Source of the DNA: Roseibium aggregatum IAM 12614
Lineage (GTDB): Bacteria > Pseudomonadota > Alphaproteobacteria > Rhizobiales > Stappiaceae
Reading direction: 5' to 3'
Assembly (NCBI RefSeq): GCF_000168975.1
Contig: NZ_AAUW01000019.1
Span: 1 to 64,000, forward strand
DNA: 64,000 nucleotides
A program made the translations under genes and the position numbers. The notes below the pieces were generated by a model. The model searched no databases. It saw only the letters and a program-made list of their open reading frames with translations, and had not been told where the DNA came from. Positions 1-7,947 of the stretch are shown one piece after another. The stretch's first letter is position 1. Every line of letters begins with the position of its first letter.

Positions 1-698
1 GACATCAAGACCATCGACTGGAAACGCTCCGCCCGGCGCCGCTCTCTCGTGCCAAGGAATTGCGCGCCGAGCGCAACCATCATGTCATCGTCGCACTCGA
101 CAACGGTTACCTGATGCGGGAGGAGATCGGTGGCCTGCCGAAGATCGATCACGCCGTGACCGCCGCGCTCGCGACTGCCTGGGCGGCCGCCATCGGCGGC
201 GATCTGGTCGGCTATTATTCCTACGACGTCAAACCGCGCACCTTCTCCGCACCCACCGCGGGCCGCACGGCCTTTGCGCGCCTGCGGAGCTGGACGGCGG
301 AGCTTTCCTATGTCAGCCGCGAAACCAACCACACCCTGGCCCTGACCGAACTCAACGCACGCACGCCCAAGCGCAGCCTGCTGATCATCTTCACCGATTT
401 CGTCGACACCACATCGGCCGAACTGCTGGTGGAAAACATCGGCATCCTGGCCAAACGGCATCTCCTGATTTTCGTTGCCATCCGCGATCCGGACCTGGAA
501 CAGTTCGTGGAAACGGCTCCGGGCGATCTCGATGGCGCGGCCCGGCTTGTGGCGGCCAATCAGGCCCTCAACGAACGCCGCCTTGTGTTTGAAAAACTGT
601 CCCGACTGGGTGTCACCATTGTTGACGCCAAACCGAATGCCGTGACCTCGCGGCTGATTTCCGCCTATCTCGAAATCAAGGCCCGGGAGCTGATCTGA
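1..698 (+). CDS. DUF58-domain protein, C-terminal part; cut by the window edge and apparently frameshifted
   Basis: DUF58 proteins usually sit beside MoxR ATPases and carry a von Willebrand-like fold; their role is poorly known. Frame 1 from base 1 reads DIKTIDWKRSARR, the typical DUF58 core (x-IDWKxSAR). The continuation, KELRAERNHHVIVALD, is in frame 3 from about base 54. Adding one G near base 51 (gtgcc to gtggcc) would join them as ...SLVAKELRAERN, and frame 1 otherwise stops at 112-114. Either the gene is broken or the base is a sequencing error. The C-terminal part from base 60 is intact (212 residues) and its stop overlaps the next start. Neighbours SpoIIM and RDD fit the usual gene set. 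The family call is fairly sure; the frameshift is read directly from the bases. Confidence 0.75.
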   Translation, partial: HQDHRLETLRPAPLSRAKELRAERNHHVIVALDNGYLMREEIGGLPKIDHAVTAALATAWAAAIGGDLVGYYSYDVKPRTFSAPTAGRTAFARLRSWTAELSYVSRETNHTLALTELNARTPKRSLLIIFTDFVDTTSAELLVENIGILAKRHLLIFVAIRDPDLEQFVETAPGDLDGAARLVAANQALNERRLVFEKLSRLGVTIVDAKPNAVTSRLISAYLEIKARELI

Positions 699-1693
699 TG
701 GACACACAGGATCTGATGCGCTCCGCCCGGTTCCGCAAGGAACGGGAAGCCGACTGGCAGAGACTGGAAACCCTGGTCCGCAAGGCGGAAGGCCGCGGCC
801 TTCAGCACATGGAATTTGCGGAGACCCGGGATCTTGCCTCGCTTTACCGGCAGGCGACGACCTCGTTGGCGATTGCCCGCGAAATCTCACTCGACAAAGC
901 CCTGCTCGGCTATCTGGAAGCGCTCACGGCCCGTGCGTATCTCTGCGTCTATGCCCCGCAGGAACGGCTCGGCGGGCTGCTGGAGCGTTTCCTGAAGGAA
1001 GGCGCGCCAAGGGCCATGCGCCGGTCCTGGTTCTATATCCTGCTCGGGTTCCTGTGCATGGGCCTCGGCGCCCTGACGGGCTACCTGCTCTATTTCGAGA
1101 ACAACGACTGGTTCTACGTGATGATGCCGGCCGAACTTGCCGGGGGCAGAGGTCCGGACGCGACCACGGAATCCTTGCGATCCGTGATCTACGGCGACGA
1201 TCAGGCAAGCGGGCTAGGTGCATTTGCGACCTATCTGTTTTCCCACAACACCCGCATCGCGATCTTCGTTTTCGGACTTGGCGTCTTTGCCTGCGCACCC
1301 GCTATCTTGCTGACGTTCTACAACGGCCTGTCTCTTGGTGCCTTTCTGGCCCTTCACGTCGACCGGGGGCTCGGCCTCGACCTTGCCGGCTGGCTGTCGA
1401 TCCACGGCGTGACCGAAATCTCGGCCATCTGCATCGCCTGCGGCGGCGGCCTTCAACTGGGGACCGCAGTGCTGTTTCCCGGCAACAGATCGCGCAGCGT
1501 GGCCCTCAGGGAAGCCGGGCGCGATGCGGTGAAACTGGCCATTGTCGCGGCGATCATGCTGGTGGCAGCCGCACTTCTGGAAGGCTTCGGCCGGCAACTG
1601 GTGCAGGACCTTGAGGCCCGGCTGATCATCGGCTGGGGCATCGGTGCGCTCTGGCTGTCGTGGTTCCTCCTGGGCGGGCGGAGCCGGCGATGA
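698..1693 (+). CDS. SpoIIM-family (DUF95) integral membrane protein
   Basis: A 331-residue protein. The soluble helical N-terminus (about 1-105) is followed by about five hydrophobic spans from residue 110 to the C-terminus, as in the stage II sporulation protein M family found widely in non-sporulating bacteria. The stretch around FYNGLSLGAFLALHVDRG and the HGVTEISAICIACGGG segment match the family's conserved membrane core as I know it. The start ATG shares one base with the upstream stop (TGATG), so translation is probably coupled. It lies between the DUF58 and RDD genes, a common arrangement with MoxR. The molecular role is unknown. Confidence 0.85.
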   Translation: MDTQDLMRSARFRKEREADWQRLETLVRKAEGRGLQHMEFAETRDLASLYRQATTSLAIAREISLDKALLGYLEALTARAYLCVYAPQERLGGLLERFLKEGAPRAMRRSWFYILLGFLCMGLGALTGYLLYFENNDWFYVMMPAELAGGRGPDATTESLRSVIYGDDQASGLGAFATYLFSHNTRIAIFVFGLGVFACAPAILLTFYNGLSLGAFLALHVDRGLGLDLAGWLSIHGVTEISAICIACGGGLQLGTAVLFPGNRSRSVALREAGRDAVKLAIVAAIMLVAAALLEGFGRQLVQDLEARLIIGWGIGALWLSWFLLGGRSRR

Positions 1694-2613
1694 GGGTGCG
1701 CTTCTGGAAACGGGTCAAACCCGACAGGCCCTCCCCTTCAACGCTTGTGCCGCCGGAAGGCGTGCCGCTGACACTGCCCATAGCAGGCGTTGGTGTGCGC
1801 TTCGCGGCCCAGCTCACCGATATCGTGTTGACCGCGATTGCCGCAATCTGCGTGCTGATCCTGCTTGGCCTCCTGGACCTGACTTCGCCGCAGACGCTGG
1901 TGGCCATCGGCGCCCTGCTGTTCTTTCTGATCCGCGTTCCCTACTACGTCATGTCAGAGCTGGCCTGGAACGGTCAGACCATCGGCAAGCGCCTGATGAA
2001 GATCAAGGTGGTCTCCCATGACGGCGGACCGCTGACCGCTCGCGCGCTTGTCCTTCGCAACCTGATGAAGGAAGCGGAGATCTTTCTGCCTGGAACGCTG
2101 CTGCTGACGCTGGATTCGGCAACGCCGCTCGCCTCGCTCGCGGCCTTTGCCTGGGTCACCATGGCGCTGATGATACCGCTGTTCAACCGCTACCGGCGCA
2201 GGCTGGGCGACATGATGGCCGGCACCCATGTGATCCACCTGCCCGTGCCGGTGCTTCTGAAGGATCTGGCCAGCGAGACGGTCCCGATCGGGACGACACG
2301 CAAGAAATTCGTCTTCCTGTCGCACCAGCTCGACCATTACGGCGCCTTCGAACTGCAGACGCTGGAATCCCTGCTGCGCGGCCAGAACACACCGTCCGGA
2401 GCCGAAGCGGCCCGCCAGCGCAACGCCACGCTGGAAGCCATCGTGGAAAAGATCCGCAAGAAGATCGGTTATGCCGCACCGGTGCCCCCGGTGGACCGGC
2501 TGCCGTTCCTTCAGGCGTTCTACAACGCCCAGCGGGAACATCTCGAGCAACGCCAGCTCTTCGGTGACAAGCGGGAAAACAAGCACTACGCCCAGTCTGG
2601 CGAGGAACGTTAG
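1690..2613 (+). CDS. RDD-family membrane protein
   Basis: A 307-residue protein whose N-terminal half carries the RDD pattern: R at about 33 and D at about 38 in RFAAQLTDIVL, then hydrophobic segments, and the QTIGKRLMKIKVV and RRLGDMMAGTHVI stretches typical of the domain. The C-terminal third is soluble and charged. The ATG at 1690 overlaps the preceding stop as ATGA; an in-frame GTG at 1660 exists but lies deep in the spoIIM-like gene. Some RDD proteins have been linked to ion transport, but nothing here assigns a substrate. It ends the DUF58-SpoIIM-RDD unit. Confidence 0.85.
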   Translation: MRVRFWKRVKPDRPSPSTLVPPEGVPLTLPIAGVGVRFAAQLTDIVLTAIAAICVLILLGLLDLTSPQTLVAIGALLFFLIRVPYYVMSELAWNGQTIGKRLMKIKVVSHDGGPLTARALVLRNLMKEAEIFLPGTLLLTLDSATPLASLAAFAWVTMALMIPLFNRYRRRLGDMMAGTHVIHLPVPVLLKDLASETVPIGTTRKKFVFLSHQLDHYGAFELQTLESLLRGQNTPSGAEAARQRNATLEAIVEKIRKKIGYAAPVPPVDRLPFLQAFYNAQREHLEQRQLFGDKRENKHYAQSGEER

Positions 2614-2710
2614 CCGCGCCGCCTGACGCTGCGCATTTCCAGCCCCCAGTGGACCAGTCAGTTTGCAGAAACAAGACAATCAAGCGCTCAGAGCCTATTT
2701 CCGCGACCGG

Positions 2711-3556
2711 GTGAGCCAGACGACCGGGGGCACGCGGGAGCAATCTACCCGGCAGCCACTCGGCATTGGCTCGCTGATTGGAAGCAGTTTTTCGATCATG
2801 CTCCGGCAGCTTCTGCCCGTGCTCCTGGTCGGCTTCGTGACAAGCCTGCTCGGAGCTTTTCTGGCGTGGTCGATGGTCGGCATCGACGCAGCGCTCAATC
2901 TGGAATCCGATGATGCCAGCGATCTGGCCGGGCTGAGGGATCTTGTCACGGCCTGCGTCGACGTTCTCGTGTTTGCCATGACCGCGGCATGTCTTGCGCA
3001 ACTGACCTATGACGTGAGGCTGAACCGGCCCGTCTCGATTGCCCGCTATCTTCTGCCGGCCTTGAAGGCGAGCCCGGCGATCTTCCTGCAAAACAGCCTG
3101 CTGCTCATCGTCTTCGTTCTGACTGCCCTGCCGCCGATCATCACCGCCGTCTATTTTGATACGATCGTCATCTCGCTCATGACGCTCGGGGTTCTGCCCT
3201 TTCTTGCGCTGTGGGGATGTTCGGTCTTTCTGGTTCTTGCGCCCGCTGTTGTCATTGAGCGGACCGGTTTCGGCGGACTGAAGCGCTCCTGGTCGCTGAC
3301 GAAAACCTACCGCTGGCAGATTGCAGGAGCCGTGCTGCCGGTTTGGCTCTGCTCGTTTGCCATTGCACTTGCCGGCGCCCTGCCCGTGGAGTTTCTCGCA
3401 AGGCAGGGACATACCGCCTGGGCCCTGCCCGTCTTTGCCGCAACCAACGCACTGGCCAGCGGCCCTTTGGCAATTCTCGCCTCACTGGTCTACGCACGCT
3501 TACGCGAAATCAAGGAAGGCATCAGTGTCGACCAGGTGGCCGACGTCTTCGACTGA
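2711..3556 (+). CDS. Multi-span membrane protein, paralogue of the next gene
   Basis: About 281 residues with several hydrophobic segments. The stretch VVIERTGFGGLKRSWSLTK resembles a motif of the glycerophosphodiester-phosphodiesterase membrane-domain/YciC-like proteins. It is clearly paralogous to the gene at 3818: both start with a short Thr-rich tail followed by LG(I/V)GS(I/L)IG.SFSI and both end YARLREIKEG(I/V)SVDQ. That comparison supports the GTG at 2711 (SQTTGG...) as start rather than the in-frame TTG at 2663, which would add 16 residues. Neither has a strong ribosome site. Function unknown. Confidence 0.75.
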   Translation: MSQTTGGTREQSTRQPLGIGSLIGSSFSIMLRQLLPVLLVGFVTSLLGAFLAWSMVGIDAALNLESDDASDLAGLRDLVTACVDVLVFAMTAACLAQLTYDVRLNRPVSIARYLLPALKASPAIFLQNSLLLIVFVLTALPPIITAVYFDTIVISLMTLGVLPFLALWGCSVFLVLAPAVVIERTGFGGLKRSWSLTKTYRWQIAGAVLPVWLCSFAIALAGALPVEFLARQGHTAWALPVFAATNALASGPLAILASLVYARLREIKEGISVDQVADVFD

Positions 3557-3817
3557 GTGTCAGGAGGCTCGGCTTCCGCGTCCGAGCCCGCTTGAGGGCT
3601 GCGACAGATGGATTTATGGTGGATAACCGCAAGGCGGTACGTCTTCGTCGGAAGGCGGACATGATGTTTGCGCAATCAGAGATTCACGGTTTTCGGACAG
3701 TCCATAGCCTCCGGCAGATAATTTTCGCCCCGCTTGGCGAGCTTCACTTGTTGGCATATGAGCTGAATTTGAATACCCGCTTTTGAAAAAACTATTGGAA
3801 GATTACGGAGCAATTGA

Positions 3818-4600
3818 ATGACCGACACGACCATTAGCCAACCCACTGCCTCCCTGGGCGTTGGCTCCATTATCGGCGAGAGTTTCTCTATCCTCTTCAG
3901 GCATTTCATCCAGGTTGTCATCGTCGGCTTCGTGCCGAACCTGATCGGCTTTCTGATTTCCGGTCTTCTGATCGGCTTCGGCACGGCGCTTGGTGTCCAG
4001 CCGCAGGAGTTTACCGGACCTGGCAGCGTGGTTGCCAACGTCCTGTCGATCCTGGTCAGCATGGTGGTCTACTCCATCACAACCGCCCTTCTGGTTCAGC
4101 TCGCCTATGACGCCAAGCTGTCGCGTCCGGTGCGTCTCGGCCGCTATTTCGGCCCGGCCCTGAGTTCCGTTGTGCCGCTGGCCGTCCTGACGATCGTCGT
4201 CTCGATCCTGGTCGGTATCGGACTGGTCCTGCTGATCGTTCCGGGCCTGTGGGTTTATGCGGTATTTGCCGTCATGGCACCGGCCGTCGTGATCGAACGC
4301 GCCGGCTTCAGCGGCCTCGGCCGCAGCAAGCACCTCACCAAGGAATACCGCTGGCCGATCCTGGGCGCGCTGGTTCTGGCCATCATCTGCGCCAGCATCA
4401 TCAACATCGTTGCCCTGTTCGTCGTCGGTCTCGTGGCCAGCGCCGGCAGCATCGGCATGGTTATCGGCGTCATCCTGTTTGCCGCAATTTCCACCGTTGG
4501 TGCGGGCTTCATCAGTATCCTTGTCGCGCTGATCTATGCACGCCTGCGCGAAATCAAGGAAGGCGTCAGCGTCGACCAGATCGCAGCCGTCTTCGACTGA
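3818..4600 (+). CDS. Multi-span membrane protein, paralogue of the previous gene
   Basis: A 260-residue protein with about six hydrophobic segments and the same VVIERAGFSGLGRSKHLTKE and C-terminal YARLREIKEG motifs as its upstream neighbour. The ATG has a good ribosome site (GGAG about 8 bases upstream). The two copies are separated by 261 bases with no recognisable gene, so they may be transcribed separately. A GC-rich hairpin follows at 4671. The family resembles YciC/glycerophosphodiester-phosphodiesterase membrane-domain proteins; no biochemical role can be read from the sequence. Confidence 0.8.
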   Translation: MTDTTISQPTASLGVGSIIGESFSILFRHFIQVVIVGFVPNLIGFLISGLLIGFGTALGVQPQEFTGPGSVVANVLSILVSMVVYSITTALLVQLAYDAKLSRPVRLGRYFGPALSSVVPLAVLTIVVSILVGIGLVLLIVPGLWVYAVFAVMAPAVVIERAGFSGLGRSKHLTKEYRWPILGALVLAIICASIINIVALFVVGLVASAGSIGMVIGVILFAAISTVGAGFISILVALIYARLREIKEGVSVDQIAAVFD

Positions 4601-4670
4601 TCGCGTTGCAACGCCGGGCTTATCCGCCTTGCGTCTCCAAATTCGTCCAGCGAGCGGGTCTGGACAGCAA

Positions 4671-4702
4671 ACACCCGGGGCCTGCCCCGGGTGTCTTGTC
4701 TT
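4671..4702 (+). terminator. Rho-independent terminator-like hairpin
   Basis: ACACCCGGGG-CCTG-CCCCGGGTGT forms a near-perfect stem, followed by a moderately T-rich tail (CTTGTCTTTG). It lies between the membrane-protein gene ending at 4600 and ccmA. Confidence 0.7.
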
Positions 4703-4792
4703 TGAGCAAGGACAAGGCGGGGAATTTTCCTTGCATCATAACAGGGCAGCCAACTAACAAGGTTCAACCCAACCAGCCGCCGGAGTGTTCCC

Positions 4793-5455
4793 CTGAAACT
4801 CATTGCCGAAAACCTGACCATCGACCGTGGCGGACGCCGGGTGTTTCAGGATCTCTCCTTTGAGCTTCCGTCCGGCACCGCGCTGGTCGTGACGGGTGCG
4901 AACGGCATCGGCAAGTCCTCCTTGCTGCGCTCGCTGGCGGGCCTGGTTGCCCTCGCCGGCGGAACCTTGCGGCTGGAAGACGGTATCGATGACCGGGTGC
5001 CAGCCGAACATGCCCACTATTTCGGCCATCAGAACGCGGTCAAGGCAGCGCTTTCGGTGCTGGAAAACCTGTCGTTCTGGCAAGGCTTCACCTCACCGGT
5101 CACGACACCGGCCTACCGGGCTGCCGCGCTGTCGCCCGAGGCCGCGCTCGATCTCCTCGGCATCGGACACACGATTGACCTGCCGGCGGGGTTTCTGTCG
5201 GCCGGCCAGACCAGGCGGCTGGCCCTTGCCCGGCTACTGGTGACCCCGCGCCCGATCTGGCTGATGGACGAGCCGACATCGGCCCTCGACAAGGCTTCGG
5301 AAGGCCAGCTTCTGGAGCTTATGAACGGACATCTGGCGGCCGGCGGCCTGATCGTGACCGCAACCCACACCGATCTGGCACTCGTCAACACCAGGATCCT
5401 GCATCTGCGCACCGCAGATCCCGTTTCCCCGCACGAGGAGGATCTGCCCGCATGA
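4793..5455 (+). CDS. ccmA: Heme exporter ATP-binding protein CcmA
   Basis: ATPase of the CcmABCD machinery that moves and releases heme for cytochrome c maturation; it works with CcmB on the cytoplasmic face. Walker A GANGIGKS is at about 35-42, the ABC signature is LSAGQ, and Walker B LMDEP is followed by TSALD. Proper CcmA N-terminal sequence (KLIAENLTIDRGGRRVFQDL) runs upstream of the first GTG (4841), and no ATG, GTG or TTG lies in frame before it. A CTG at 4793 has GGAG 7 bases upstream and gives a normal-length protein of 220 residues, so I place a CTG start there. The stop overlaps ccmB (ATGA). Confidence 0.9.
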   Translation: MKLIAENLTIDRGGRRVFQDLSFELPSGTALVVTGANGIGKSSLLRSLAGLVALAGGTLRLEDGIDDRVPAEHAHYFGHQNAVKAALSVLENLSFWQGFTSPVTTPAYRAAALSPEAALDLLGIGHTIDLPAGFLSAGQTRRLALARLLVTPRPIWLMDEPTSALDKASEGQLLELMNGHLAAGGLIVTATHTDLALVNTRILHLRTADPVSPHEEDLPA

Positions 5456-6123
5456 GTTCCTGGGCTGCAGTGCTGTTTCGTCGGGATCTTCGGTTGTCGG
5501 TGCGCGTTGGCGGCAGCGCGCTGGTCGGCGTCCTGTTTTTCCTGGCGGTTGTCACCGTCATTCCCTTCGGCGTCGGTCCGGATCTGAACCTTCTCTCCCG
5601 CATCGGCCCCGCCATCTTGTGGATCGGTGCGCTCCTGGCGACCCTGCTGGGTCTGGACCGGCTGTTTCAGGCCGACCGGGAGGACGGCACGCTGGATCTG
5701 ATGCTGATGGCCGGGCGGCCACTGGAACTTCTGGTGCTGATCAAGTGCCTGGCCCATTGGGTGGCAACGGGCCTACCGCTGGTGATCGCCGCGCCCTTGC
5801 TTGGCATCTTTCTCAATCTCGACCCTGTCGCAACGGGAGCCGTCACGCTGACGCTGCTGGTCGGCACGCCTGCCCTGACGCTGATCGGTGCCATCGGCGC
5901 GGCCCTCACTGTCTCCCTGCGCCGGGGCGGCCTGCTGCTGGCCGTGCTGGTGATACCGCTGGCCATTCCCGTGCTGATTTTCGGCGTCAGCGCCGCGGAC
6001 GCCGCCATTCATGACCCCGTACCGTTCCTGACGCCGTTCCTCATCCTGTGTGCGCTGTCCCTGATCGCAGCGGTGATCGGCCCTCTTGCCGCCGCCGCCG
6101 CGCTCAGGTTCGCAGGCGATTGA
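5452..6123 (+). CDS. ccmB: Heme exporter membrane protein CcmB
   Basis: A 223-residue protein with about six membrane segments, matching the usual CcmB length. The early DLRLSVRVGGSALVGVLFF, the LDRLFQADREDGTLDLMLM stretch and the PLAIPVLIFG segment are characteristic of the family. It partners CcmA in the inner membrane. The start overlaps ccmA by four bases. Downstream, instead of ccmC, come a 57-bp inverted repeat and a LysE-family gene on the opposite strand. Confidence 0.92.
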   Translation: MSSWAAVLFRRDLRLSVRVGGSALVGVLFFLAVVTVIPFGVGPDLNLLSRIGPAILWIGALLATLLGLDRLFQADREDGTLDLMLMAGRPLELLVLIKCLAHWVATGLPLVIAAPLLGIFLNLDPVATGAVTLTLLVGTPALTLIGAIGAALTVSLRRGGLLLAVLVIPLAIPVLIFGVSAADAAIHDPVPFLTPFLILCALSLIAAVIGPLAAAAALRFAGD

Positions 6124-6130
6124 AATCGCT

Positions 6131-6187
6131 TAGGGTGTGGATCCATAAATGAAGATGAAATGGTTTCATTTATGGGGCCACACCCTA
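6131..6187. repeat. 57-bp inverted repeat between convergent ccmB and lysE-like genes
   Basis: The arms at 6131-6153 and 6165-6187 are 23 bases each and inverted, with two mismatches, around an 11-base loop. Each arm begins TAGGGTGTGG..CCATAAA. The right arm contains the stop codon of the lysE-like gene (TAG at 6187-6185). The same sequence appears once at 30105 and in shortened form at 48583. It could act as a two-way terminator or be a small mobile-element relic. Confidence 0.85.
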
Positions 6188-6817
6188 GTTGCGTCCGCTC
6201 AGGGCAAGACGGCAGGCAAGGCCGGCGAAGACGCCTGCCAGCAGATATTGCGGCAGACGCGGAAACCGCACGAGACCGGAAAGACGGCTGCGGATATGGC
6301 CGCCGAGCAGGACGACGGAACCGTTCACCAGAAAACCGATGCCGTTGATGACGGACGCCAGAACCAGCATCTGAACGGTCAGCGAGCCGCCGTCGGCGGA
6401 AATGAACTGCGGAAAAAGAGCCAGCACGAAGAGCGCCATCTTCGGATTGAGAAGATTGGTTGCCAGGCCCTCGAGAAAGATACGCCGGTGGCTGAGACGT
6501 CTCAGGCCAGTCACCGGTTCAAGGCCCGCGCCTTGCGACCGCAGCGCCTTCCAGGCGAGGTAAAGCAGGTAGGCGCATCCTGCCCAGCGAATCGCCTCAT
6601 AGGCGGCCGGCACTGTCGTCAGAAGCTGTGACAGGCCCATGGCCGCCGCAAGCGCATGACAATAGGTGCCCAGCGCGATGCCGGCGTAGGTCAGGAAGCC
6701 CGCGGACTTTCCCTGGCTGATGCTGCGCGAAGCAATGAGCAGCATGTCGGGTCCGGGTGTCGCGGTCAGAACCAGCGAGGCTGCGGCGAATATGAGAAGC
6801 GTGGAAAAATCCGGCAT
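6185..6817 (-). CDS. LysE-family amino-acid exporter (RhtB/LeuE type)
   Basis: A 210-residue membrane protein with about six spans. The N-terminal pattern LTATPGPDMLLI and the later FLEGLATNLLNPKMALFVLALFP are diagnostic of the LysE/RhtB superfamily; the substrate cannot be read from sequence. The ATG at 6817 has AAGGA about 8 bases upstream. It lies on the opposite strand between ccmB and ccmC, which normally adjoin, and its stop codon sits inside the 57-bp inverted repeat. It may have been inserted into an originally continuous ccm operon. Confidence 0.9.
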   Translation of the reverse strand: MPDFSTLLIFAAASLVLTATPGPDMLLIASRSISQGKSAGFLTYAGIALGTYCHALAAAMGLSQLLTTVPAAYEAIRWAGCAYLLYLAWKALRSQGAGLEPVTGLRRLSHRRIFLEGLATNLLNPKMALFVLALFPQFISADGGSLTVQMLVLASVINGIGFLVNGSVVLLGGHIRSRLSGLVRFPRLPQYLLAGVFAGLACRLALSGRN

Positions 6818-6991
6818 GGTGAGGTCCTTGAAGGTGAAGCCGGTAGACCCCATTACCACCATTGGCCGCAAACACAACTCGTAATTGGCCCCGCGTGGAC
6901 ATGGATTTGTGCATGGACTTGACACCGCGCAATGCGCACTGCGGCATACTCGTCCATTGAAGCGCGCAACGCTCTCGATTAGAACGGTTCT

Positions 6992-7759
6992 ATGGCAATT
7001 TGGGATTATGCAAATCCGACGCGGTTTTTGAGGCTGGTGCAGGTGGTTCTGCCCTGGCTCATCGGCCTGTGCGTTATCGCGTTCGCCGCCGGGCTCTACA
7101 TGAGTTTCTTCGTCGCGCCGGAGGACTATCAGCAGGGCGACACGGTGCGTATCATGTATATCCACGTGCCGGCCGCCTGGCTCAGCATGATGTGCTACTC
7201 CGTCATGGCGTTGTCTTCTCTGGGAACCCTCGTGTGGAAGCACCCGCTGGCGGATGTTTCCGCCAAGAGCGCGGCTCCCATCGGCGCGGCCTTCACCTTC
7301 ATGGCGCTGGTGACGGGATCGCTCTGGGGCAAGCCCATGTGGGGCACCTACTGGGTATGGGACGCCCGGCTGACCTCGGTTCTTGTTCTCTTCATCATGT
7401 ACCTGGGTCTGATGACGCTTTGGCGCACGATGGAAGACCCGATCAAGGCCGGCAAGGCGGCAGCCATTCTGACACTTGTCGGCGCGCTGAACCTGCCGAT
7501 CATCAAGTTCTCGGTCGACTGGTGGAACACGCTGCATCAGCCGGCGAGCGTCATGCGCATGGACGGCCCGACCATTCACCCGGATATCCTCTGGCCGCTG
7601 CTGGTCATGGCGATTGCCTTTACGCTGCTGTTCTTCGTGCTGCACCTGATGGCGATGCGCAACGAAATCCTGCGCCGCCGCGTGCGTGCCCTGCGCCTGC
7701 GCGCCGCCAGCGCCGCCCAGCCGGGCACGGCGGCTGCCACGGCACAGCCTGCGGAGTAA
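6992..7759 (+). CDS. ccmC: Heme transporter/handling protein CcmC
   Basis: Inner-membrane protein that loads heme onto CcmE. The WGTYWVWD heme-handling motif is at 117-124, the periplasmic histidines are in YIHVP (about 58) and NTLHQ (about 182), and about six spans are visible. At 255 residues it is of normal length. The start codon begins a new unit, ccmC-ccmD-ccmG, because the lysE-like gene separates it from ccmAB. A TTGACA element at 6919 may belong to its promoter, but I cannot see a matching -10 box. Confidence 0.95.
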   Translation: MAIWDYANPTRFLRLVQVVLPWLIGLCVIAFAAGLYMSFFVAPEDYQQGDTVRIMYIHVPAAWLSMMCYSVMALSSLGTLVWKHPLADVSAKSAAPIGAAFTFMALVTGSLWGKPMWGTYWVWDARLTSVLVLFIMYLGLMTLWRTMEDPIKAGKAAAILTLVGALNLPIIKFSVDWWNTLHQPASVMRMDGPTIHPDILWPLLVMAIAFTLLFFVLHLMAMRNEILRRRVRALRLRAASAAQPGTAAATAQPAE

Positions 7760-7764
7760 GTCTC

Positions 7765-7947
7765 ATGGATCTAGGCCCACACGCTGGTTTCATCTGGGCT
7801 TCCTACGGCCTTTGTCTTCTGACAGTCCTCGGCCTGATCGCCTGGGTGCGCATCGACAAGGCCCAGCAGGAAAAAGCCCTCAAGGACCTGGCTGCCCGGG
7901 GCATCTCGCGCGCCCGGCCGGCCGGCGAAGGAAAAACAAGCTCATGA
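7765..7947 (+). CDS. ccmD: Heme exporter protein CcmD
   Basis: A 60-residue protein with one N-terminal membrane segment (about 8-27, from FIWASYGLCLLTVLGLIAW) and a charged cytoplasmic tail (RIDKAQQEKALKDLAARG), the standard CcmD layout. It stabilises the CcmABC complex and helps release holo-CcmE. GGAG lies 8 bases before the ATG. It sits 5 bases after ccmC and overlaps ccmG by ATGA, so the three genes are co-translated. Confidence 0.92.
   Translation: MDLGPHAGFIWASYGLCLLTVLGLIAWVRIDKAQQEKALKDLAARGISRARPAGEGKTSS

Noticed and set aside
6919-6950. TTGACA ... CATACT as the ccmC promoter
   Set aside because: Spacing between the two elements is about 20 bases, too long for a standard sigma-70 promoter, and no better -10 box is present.
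6185-7645. A 486-codon minus-strand frame extending the LysE-like protein upstream through ccmC
   Set aside because: The LysE signature begins at the ATG at 6817, which has a ribosome site; the extension is antisense to ccmC and ccmD.
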